Source: Lachnoclostridium phytofermentans (lineage in GTDB: Bacteria; Bacillota; Clostridia; Lachnospirales; Lachnospiraceae). From it: a DNA stretch of 7,059 nt. Positions 1 through 4,835 of the stretch are shown here, in pieces. The position numbers were made by a program, and so were the translations under genes. Position 1 is the stretch's first letter; every line of letters begins with the position of its first letter. Under the pieces are notes generated by a model that worked only from the letters and a program-made list of their open reading frames with translations, was not told where the DNA came from and did not search any database. The stretch covers positions 1 through 7,059 of the forward strand of contig DPVV01000407.1 in the NCBI GenBank assembly GCA_003526525.1, written 5' to 3'.

Positions 1-515
1 GAAAACTCATGTGGATAACGGTCTGCATGGAAACTTTGTAAACCACAAGATGCCATAATTTTATCAACGTATGAGTTTAACTCATCCTTTGGTACAATTT
101 TATGCTGTCTTACCGCCTCACCGATGATTTCACCAACTGGTAATCTCGGAGAGAGAGAAGAATAAGGATCTTGGAAGATAATTTGCATCTTTGGACGAAG
201 TGCACGTAAATCTTTCTTAGAAAGCTTGTGTATATCTTGTCCATTAAAGATAACCTCTCCGCCAGATTTATCTTGAAGTTTTAAGATGGTACGTCCAATT
301 GTTGTCTTACCACAACCAGACTCACCAACAAGTCCCATCGTAGTACCACGCTTAATGTTAAAGCTTACACCATCAACAGCTTTTACATAATTTTTAGCTC
401 CGCCTAATACACCAGACTTAATTGGATAATATTTTTTTAAATCACGTACTTCAAGGATATAATCTTCGTTACCTTTTCCTTGATTTACTGTATTTTTATT
501 AGATTGTTTGTCCAT
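1..515 (-). CDS. oppF: Oligopeptide ABC transporter ATP-binding protein OppF (partial, 3' end cut)
   Basis: This is the second ATPase of the peptide importer; it hydrolyses ATP on the cytoplasmic face, paired with OppD, to drive uptake. The first 171 codons are present and the gene runs off the left edge. After a short polar N-terminus (1-17), the ABC domain begins with the [15 protein letters not shown] segment (21-35), which is typical of OppF/DppF. The Walker A motif GESGCGKT is at 64-71 and the Q-loop [13 protein letters not shown] at 112-124; the PYSSLSPR form is characteristic of OppF rather than OppD. The sequence ends at YPHEF, immediately before the expected SGGQ signature, so Walker B, the H-loop and the C-terminal domain are outside the window. 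Family members are usually about 310-330 residues, so roughly half is seen. The ATG at 515-513 lies one base after the oppD stop (TAATATG), which suggests translational coupling. Position as the last gene of an A-B-C-D-F operon supports the OppF name. Substrate class (dipeptide or longer) cannot be told from this sequence. Confidence 0.95.
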   Translation of the reverse strand, partial: MDKQSNKNTVNQGKGNEDYILEVRDLKKYYPIKSGVLGGAKNYVKAVDGVSFNIKRGTTMGLVGESGCGKTTIGRTILKLQDKSGGEVIFNGQDIHKLSKKDLRALRPKMQIIFQDPYSSLSPRLPVGEIIGEAVRQHKIVPKDELNSYVDKIMASCGLQSFHADRYPHEF

Positions 516-516
516 A

Positions 517-1677
517 TTATGCCTCCCCTCCTTCATTTTCGGAATAGCGATAACAGGATACAACATGAGTATCTGATAATTTTACTTCCCCTGGATATAC
601 ACCTTCACATGCTGCAACACAACGATCACAACGATCTTTAAAGTAGCAATAATTTGGCATATTAACTGGATTAGGTACTTTACCAGGTATACTGTATAAA
701 CGATCTACTATCTTATTTACTACTGGTTTCGAATTCATTAAACCAATGGTATAAGGATGGCTAGGATTATCGAAAATTTCAGCAACCGTACCTTTTTCAA
801 TTACTCTACCGGCGTACATAACAACAACATAGTCTGCCATCTCAGCAATTACTCCTAAATCATGAGTAATAAGCATAATAGAGCTATTAATCTTATTCTT
901 AAGGTTACGTAAGATATCAAGAATCTGTGCTTGTATTGTTACGTCTAAGGCTGTTGTTGGTTCATCCGCAATAATTAATCTAGGATTACAAGCTAGTGCC
1001 ATTGCTATCATAACTCTCTGTCTCATACCACCAGATAGCTCATGAGGATACATCTTATATACACCCTCAGCATTTGCAATACCAACAAGCTTTAACATAT
1101 CTACGGAACGAGTTTTTACTTCATTTTTGCTCATACTCTTATTGTGAAGCTCTATTACTTCATCAATTTGAGGTCCGATACGAAATACAGGGTTTAAGCT
1201 AGTCATTGGCTCCTGGAAAATCATTGAAATCTGATTTCCTCTTAATTTACGCATCTCTGCAGTAGGAGTTTTTGCAACATCATATACATCTTTTCCTGTA
1301 TTAAAACGAATTGCACCGTCAACTATCTGTCCCTGTGGTCGTTGTACTAATTGCATTAGAGAAAGACTTGTTACACTTTTTCCACAACCAGATTCTCCAA
1401 CGACACCTACGGTCTTACCAATTGGAATATCAAAAGATACACCATTTACTGATTTTACCGTTCCAATATCTGTAAAGAAATAAGTATGAAGATTATCAAA
1501 TTCGACAACATTATTGTTGTCCTTCATCTGAGTCATATACTCTTCCTTTGGTATATTTCTACGATTACGTTTCTTTTCAAATTGATTCGTAATCTTTCTA
1601 TTCTCACGTGAGATTTTTCTAGATTCTTTTCCAGAAATATAATTCGCTTTTTTTGCACTATTCTTCTCTTTTGACAT
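517..1677 (-). CDS. oppD: Oligopeptide ABC transporter ATP-binding protein OppD, with basic N-terminal extension
   Basis: This is the first cytoplasmic ATPase of the importer, partner of OppF. From the ATG at 1677 the protein has 386 residues. Motifs: Walker A GESGCGKS (94-101), Q-loop [11 protein letters not shown] (153-163), signature LSGGMRQR (214-221), Walker [13 protein letters not shown] (234-245) with the catalytic Glu, and the H-loop His at 272. The C-terminal oligopeptide-transporter domain carries Cys 344, 350, 357 and 375 (C-x5-C-x6-C-x17-C), the spacing that holds a 4Fe-4S cluster in characterised OppD/DppD proteins, plus an extra Cys at 353. Start choice: a GTG at 1686 directly abuts the oppC stop but has a poor ribosome site; the ATG at 1677 is preceded by AGGTGAAG. 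Residues 1-47 are a lysine/arginine-rich extension (16 basic, 6 acidic) absent from normal OppD. A second ATG at 1536 with its own good ribosome site would give a standard 339-residue OppD. Function is secure; the true N-terminus is not. Confidence 0.96.
   Translation of the reverse strand: MSKEKNSAKKANYISGKESRKISRENRKITNQFEKKRNRRNIPKEEYMTQMKDNNNVVEFDNLHTYFFTDIGTVKSVNGVSFDIPIGKTVGVVGESGCGKSVTSLSLMQLVQRPQGQIVDGAIRFNTGKDVYDVAKTPTAEMRKLRGNQISMIFQEPMTSLNPVFRIGPQIDEVIELHNKSMSKNEVKTRSVDMLKLVGIANAEGVYKMYPHELSGGMRQRVMIAMALACNPRLIIADEPTTALDVTIQAQILDILRNLKNKINSSIMLITHDLGVIAEMADYVVVMYAGRVIEKGTVAEIFDNPSHPYTIGLMNSKPVVNKIVDRLYSIPGKVPNPVNMPNYCYFKDRCDRCVAACEGVYPGEVKLSDTHVVSCYRYSENEGGEA
522..531 (-). promoter_or_regulatory. 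Ribosome binding site of oppF, inside the oppD 3' end
   Basis: The minus strand reads GGAGGGGAGG here, six bases before the oppF ATG at 515-513. It is an unusually long purine-rich Shine-Dalgarno sequence and also encodes the last residues of OppD (EGGEA). With the TAATATG stop/start junction, it implies coupled translation of the two ATPases in equal amounts (inference). Confidence 0.8.
1541..1549 (-). promoter_or_regulatory. Internal ribosome binding site for a shorter OppD
   Basis: The minus strand reads AAAGGAAGA just upstream of an in-frame ATG at 1536-1534, with seven bases between AGGA and the ATG. Starting here gives [20 protein letters not shown], which is where typical OppD proteins begin, and a 339-residue product of normal family length. 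It therefore competes with the ATG at 1677 as the real or a second oppD start. Confidence 0.55.
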
Positions 1678-1680
1678 TTG

Positions 1681-1688
1681 CTTCACCT
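1681..1688 (-). promoter_or_regulatory. Ribosome binding site for the long OppD, overlapping the oppC stop
   Basis: The minus strand reads AGGTGAAG, overlapping the TAG stop of oppC (1689-1687), with six bases between AGGTG and the ATG at 1677. This favours that ATG over the GTG at 1686, whose only upstream purine run (AAAGG) is too close. The overlap suggests oppC and oppD are translationally coupled. Confidence 0.6.
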
Positions 1689-3498
1689 ACCTTTTCATCT
1701 TAGGGTCAAACGCATCACGTAAACCATCACCAATAAAGTTAAATGCTAATACGGTTAAGAGAATACAGATACCAGCTGGAATCCAAACAAACCAATAATT
1801 AGTCATAACATGAACATTGGATACTGATGTAATAATATTACCCCAAGAAGCAAATGGGAACCTAACACCAATACCTAAGAAACTTAATGTAGATTCTGTT
1901 AAGATAATGCTACCAAGACCCATAGTTGCCATAACGATTAACTGTGGAATTACATTAGGTATTAAGTGACGGAAAATTCTTCTTGGAATTGATATACCCA
2001 TCGCTTCGGTAGCCGTCATAAATTCTTGTTCACGAAGAGAAAGAATCTGACCACGTACCATACGTGCTATACCAGGCCATCCAAGTAATCCCATAATAGC
2101 CATTAAGGAATAAATTCGAACCTGTGGACTTGCTTTTAAGGAATCCATTACAGAACCTAAAATTATGATCAGTGGCATGGATGGAATACAATAAAAGATA
2201 TCTACAATTCGCATGATAAGATTATCCACCCACTTACCAAAGTAACCTGCAATACCACCTAAGACAACTCCAAGGAATGTCTGTATTGATACTACAATAA
2301 ATCCTATCATTAAGGAAATACGACCACCATACATCAAACGTGTCATAATATCCATACCATTTCCATCAGTTCCAAGCCAGTGTTCCTTACTTGGTTTTTC
2401 ATAAATACGAATTAACTGAGTTGCAGAGTCTGCTTTCACTGTATACTGCTCGTTTTTACGCTCGATTTTATATACTATTTCATTTCCTTCAGCATCTGTC
2501 TGAGTAACGGATGTTTCACCATCGTTGATTGCTTGTTGAATTAATGACTTAAATTCAACGTCAAGGAAAACGTCATTTCCTATAGGAGCTACAACAAAAT
2601 CAGAAAGCTGAGCATAGTTTACTTTATTACCATTTTCATTATAATAAATTGTTCCAGAGCTTCCTTCTGGCTCAATATAATAAGTGACACCTTCCACTTC
2701 AAAGCTAGTTTTTCCTTCATTAAAAGCTTTTTCCGCTTGGATTTTAAATTCTATGCTAAGTTTTGTAGCTGCGTCATAAGCATCAAAAATCTTATGAGAC
2801 GCTAATGCAACATCATCAAGTACGCCTAAAGAGTACTCTTTTCCTTGATTGGAAACTTGATAGGTAACCCCATCCACAGTAAAGCTAGTTTCTTTCGCAT
2901 CAATTGCTGCTAAAAAACCGTTCTTAACTTCTTCTGATAATTTTTTTCCATCTACAGCCTTAACATCTGCAATACCACGAATCATTGTAGCAGTTGCATA
3001 CTTATCCATAAGGGAAATTCGGTAAAGATTCTCCCCTTCTTTTGTTAATGCATATACTTTTCCCATAGAAGTAAATTCACTTTTACCTGAACTCACTGCA
3101 AGGATTACTTCTGCCTTCACAGCGGATGGAAAGTTTTTTCCGTCTGCTGTTGTATAACGAAATTCTTTATTCTTAGTAACGCTAGCGTATTCTTTTGACA
3201 TAGTTTCGTATCCCATAAATACCTGACTTTCGCCATATGGGCTTACAACCCCGCCTACGAATGCAAATAGAAACATACCAACAATGATAAATGAACCAAT
3301 AATTGCAAGTTTATTACGAATAAATCTTTTAAATACTAACATGGAAGGAGACAGAACTTTTACTCTTTGATCTTCATCAAGTACTGTCTTTTTCTCTGCT
3401 GATTGATTCATAGTTTTCTCATTTTTGGCAGGTTGATTATTCTGAACAAGAGAAGCATTGCTTTGATTCTGCTTGTTATTTTCATTTTTATTCTCCAT
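1687..3498 (-). CDS. oppC: Oligopeptide ABC transporter permease OppC with a large extracytoplasmic repeat insert
   Basis: This is one of the two membrane subunits that form the peptide channel with OppB. The protein has 603 residues, whereas OppC/DppC is usually about 280-350. In order: an Asn/Gln-rich polar tail (1-45); a cytoplasmic segment and first membrane helix (about 65-87); an insert (about 100-366); the conserved HWLGTDGNGMDIMTRLMYGGRISL region (373-396, first part HWLGTDGNGMDIMTRL), which in normal OppC follows helix 1 after only some 30-40 residues; then about five membrane helices between 394 and 590. The EAA-type ATPase-docking loop is EAMGISIPRRIFRHLIPN (498-515), and the C-terminus DGLRDAFDPKMKR (591-603) is typical of OppC. 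By standard topology the insert faces outward. It contains four diverged repeats, described separately. The ATG at 3498 has a good ribosome site (GAGGGAG at 3510-3504). The stop lies 9 bases before the long oppD start and overlaps its ribosome site. Permease function is secure; the insert's role is unknown. Confidence 0.95.
   Translation of the reverse strand: MENKNENNKQNQSNASLVQNNQPAKNEKTMNQSAEKKTVLDEDQRVKVLSPSMLVFKRFIRNKLAIIGSFIIVGMFLFAFVGGVVSPYGESQVFMGYETMSKEYASVTKNKEFRYTTADGKNFPSAVKAEVILAVSSGKSEFTSMGKVYALTKEGENLYRISLMDKYATATMIRGIADVKAVDGKKLSEEVKNGFLAAIDAKETSFTVDGVTYQVSNQGKEYSLGVLDDVALASHKIFDAYDAATKLSIEFKIQAEKAFNEGKTSFEVEGVTYYIEPEGSSGTIYYNENGNKVNYAQLSDFVVAPIGNDVFLDVEFKSLIQQAINDGETSVTQTDAEGNEIVYKIERKNEQYTVKADSATQLIRIYEKPSKEHWLGTDGNGMDIMTRLMYGGRISLMIGFIVVSIQTFLGVVLGGIAGYFGKWVDNLIMRIVDIFYCIPSMPLIIILGSVMDSLKASPQVRIYSLMAIMGLLGWPGIARMVRGQILSLREQEFMTATEAMGISIPRRIFRHLIPNVIPQLIVMATMGLGSIILTESTLSFLGIGVRFPFASWGNIITSVSNVHVMTNYWFVWIPAGICILLTVLAFNFIGDGLRDAFDPKMKR
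2401..3132 (-). repeat. Four diverged tandem protein repeats in the OppC insert
   Basis: OppC residues 123-366 contain four copies of a 50-60 residue unit: 123-175 (3132-2974), 187-240 (2940-2779), 247-305 (2760-2584) and 311-366 (2568-2401). The shared pattern is a short helix (for example LSEEVKNGFLAAI, LSIEFKIQAEKAF, LDVEFKSLIQQAI), then a G-K/E-T-S-F step, then beta-strand segments of the type VDGVTYQV / VEGVTYYI / NEIVYKI, then a polar turn. Units 2 and 3 are closest: over 32 bases (2895-2864 against 2715-2684) I count 23 identical, including the shared run aaagctagttt. The copies probably arose by duplication and then diverged. No known domain is recognised by eye. Confidence 0.75.
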
Positions 3499-3503
3499 AA
3501 GTG

Positions 3504-3510
3504 CTCCCTC
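3504..3510 (-). promoter_or_regulatory. Ribosome binding site of oppC
   Basis: The minus strand reads GAGGGAG five bases before the ATG at 3498. It supports this start over later in-frame Met codons at residues 30 and 53, and so keeps the Asn/Gln-rich tail in the protein. The surrounding 83-base oppB-oppC spacer (3499-3581) is AT-rich, and I see no hairpin or convincing promoter in it. Confidence 0.75.
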
Positions 3511-3581
3511 TGCCTTTAATTGATGACAAGTAAGAAATAATCTGACTCATCTTTATTCTTATTTTATAACTATTTTAATTA

Positions 3582-4568
3582 TCATCCAACACGTACACGA
3601 GGATCTACCACTGCGTACAAAATATCAGATATTAAGTTACCCATCAATGTTAAAGCTGCCATAAATGTCATGTAAAACATGAAAAACGGAATATCACCAT
3701 TTGTCATGGCTAAATAAGAGGTATAACCGATACCTGGAATCTGGAACAAAGTTTCAGTAATCATAGCACCCGCAAATAATCCAGGGAGTGTTCCACCAAT
3801 GATTGTTACAATTGGTATCAGAGTATTTCTAAAAGCATGCTTGTTGATTACTGTACTTTCAGAGAGCCCCTTAGCTCTTGCTGTTCGGATAAAATCCGAA
3901 TTTAATACTTCTAACATATTGGTTCTTGTATAACGCATCAAACTACCAACACTAATAATTACTAATGTAGCAATCGGCAATACAAAATGAGCCGCGACAT
4001 CGAGGAATTTCCCCCATGTATCTAACTGGTCGTATAAACGTCCAACTTTTCCATATAAATCAAACCAACCAAGGTGAATAGAAAAGATTAATTTAAGAAT
4101 TGTTGCAAAGAAAAATCCTGGTAAGGAGATACCAATTAATGCAAATACTGTAACTGCATAATCTGTTTTACTGTATTGTTTTCTTGCAGAAAGAATACCA
4201 AGCGGTATTGCTATAACAATCTCTAAAATAAAAGATACTACTCCTAGATAAAAGGAGTCCCAAATAACACTGGAAAACTTCGCAGTAACTGGTATATTAA
4301 AATACCAAGAATCACCGAATTCACCACGAACCGCGGATGCTAACCAACGGAAAAAACCTTCTATAATTCCACAATCCATACCATACATAGTTCTTAATTG
4401 ATCTAACCATTCAGTATAGCTTTTGGCTCCTGGAAGAGAGGCTCTTTCTCTCGCTAGTTTTTCGATGTAGGAAGTTGGAATACAGCGGATGATTGTATAA
4501 ATGATCAATGATACAAAGAACAAGATCACTATACTAGTTAAAACTCTTTTTACAATATATTTCCACAT
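3582..4568 (-). CDS. oppB: Oligopeptide ABC transporter permease OppB
   Basis: This is the second channel-forming membrane subunit, partner of OppC. At 328 residues it has the normal family length. The start MWKYIVKRVLTSIVILFFVS is typical of OppB/DppB: a short basic tail leading into the first membrane helix (about 9-29). An outward loop follows (about 31-100), then further helices near 104-126, 137-159, 193-216, 249-271 and 296-320. The EAA-type loop that docks on the ATPase is RTARAKGLSESTVINKHAFR (228-247), followed by NTLIPIV. The C-terminus ISDILYAVVDPRVRVG (313-328) is the classic OppB ending. Unlike OppC and OppA, it shows no insertion. The ATG at 4568 has an acceptable ribosome site (GAGAGGT at 4580-4574). 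It is separated from oppA by 267 bases holding two hairpins, and from oppC by 83 bases. Confidence 0.97.
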   Translation of the reverse strand: MWKYIVKRVLTSIVILFFVSLIIYTIIRCIPTSYIEKLARERASLPGAKSYTEWLDQLRTMYGMDCGIIEGFFRWLASAVRGEFGDSWYFNIPVTAKFSSVIWDSFYLGVVSFILEIVIAIPLGILSARKQYSKTDYAVTVFALIGISLPGFFFATILKLIFSIHLGWFDLYGKVGRLYDQLDTWGKFLDVAAHFVLPIATLVIISVGSLMRYTRTNMLEVLNSDFIRTARAKGLSESTVINKHAFRNTLIPIVTIIGGTLPGLFAGAMITETLFQIPGIGYTSYLAMTNGDIPFFMFYMTFMAALTLMGNLISDILYAVVDPRVRVG

Positions 4569-4573
4569 AATAA

Positions 4574-4580
4574 ACCTCTC
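4574..4580 (-). promoter_or_regulatory. Ribosome binding site of oppB
   Basis: The minus strand reads GAGAGGT with five bases before the oppB ATG. It is weaker than the sites of oppC and oppF but well placed, and no better start lies nearby. Confidence 0.6.
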
Positions 4581-4694
4581 ACTATCTACTTTTATGTTTT
4601 GCTCACCTGTAACCTAACCATAACTAAGATTTGTACTATTTCGGTTACCCTTACTTCCTCTGACTTAACGAAAATGAAGTGGATAGCTTATTTT

Positions 4695-4780
4695 AGACAA
4701 AGGCCAAAACTGCACAACTCATCAAACGTCTAGGACGTTTTGCGTCCGTAAACGTATGTGTACAAATTTGACCTTTGTCC
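4695..4780 (-). other. Large imperfect stem-loop between oppA and oppB
   Basis: The arms at 4759-4780 and 4695-4716 are each 22 bases. In the minus-strand RNA, GGACAAAGGUCAAAUUUGUA and the next two bases pair with the other arm at 21 of 22 positions, with one U-U mismatch and four G-U pairs. In the plus strand those four G-U pairs become A-C mismatches, so the fold favours the operon transcript. The 42-base apex (4717-4758) holds smaller alternative hairpins. No U-run follows the stem (UAAAAUAAGC comes next), so it is not a standard terminator. An mRNA-stabilising or processing element, or a dispersed palindromic repeat, are the likely readings. Confidence 0.65.
4724..4747 (-). repeat. Two mutually exclusive small hairpins in the apex of the large stem-loop
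   Basis: AAACGTC (4724-4730) and GACGTTT (4734-4740) form a perfect 7-bp palindrome around a 3-base centre TAG. The overlapping GGACG (4733-4737) and CGTCC (4743-4747) form a 5-bp stem with a 5-base loop. They share 4734-4737, so only one can form at a time. Confidence 0.5.
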
Positions 4781-4806
4781 GAATACAAAACAAGTTGAAT
4801 TAGTAA

Positions 4807-4834
4807 GCTCTTCACCTTACGTGAAGAAAAGAGC
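4807..4834 (-). other. Hairpin immediately after the oppA stop codon
   Basis: Beginning one base after the oppA stop, the RNA reads GCUC-UUUUC-UUCAC-GUAAG-GUGAA-GAGC: a 9-bp stem with a 5-base bulge and a GUAAG loop. An alternative 5-bp stem, GUAAG with CUUAC (4820-4816 with 4808-4804 on the minus strand), competes with it. The stem is followed by UUACUAAUUC rather than a U-run, so strong intrinsic termination is unlikely. Protection of the oppA message 3' end is the more likely role (inference). Confidence 0.5.
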
Positions 4835-4835
4835 C

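Larger units (their letters stand above)
4569..4835 (-). other. oppA-oppB spacer with two hairpins and no gene
   Basis: This 267-base stretch separates the binding-protein gene from the permease genes. It contains a small hairpin directly after the oppA stop (4807-4834), a large imperfect hairpin (4695-4780), and about 115 AT-rich bases up to the oppB ribosome site. In that last part there is only a weak inverted repeat (GTAACC at 4609-4614 with GGTTAC at 4643-4648). I found no convincing -35/-10 promoter pair on the minus strand and no believable ORF. In binding-protein operons such spacers often let the first gene be expressed above the rest through RNA processing or stabilisation; that role here is inference. 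Confidence 0.6.

Noticed and set aside
1684..1686. GTG as the oppD start, directly after the oppC stop
   Set aside because: Its only upstream purine run is AAAGG, three bases away; the ATG nine bases on has a better-placed AGGTG.
3499..3581. Promoter in the oppB-oppC spacer (TATAAAAT-like run)
   Set aside because: There is no matching -35 element at the right distance; AT-rich spacers give such runs by chance.
4609..4648. GTAACC/GGTTAC inverted repeat as an operator before oppB
   Set aside because: Only 6-bp arms separated by 28 bases, with no promoter next to it; expected by chance at this base composition.
4695..4780. Rho-independent terminator between oppA and oppB
   Set aside because: The stem is long and imperfect, with a structured 42-base apex and no U-run after it; the permease genes downstream also need to be transcribed.
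4690..4790. Miniature transposon (MITE) bounded by the 22-base inverted arms
   Set aside because: No target-site duplication is visible at the ends (agcttatttt against gaatacaaaa), and a single copy in this window cannot show mobility; kept only as a possibility in the findings.
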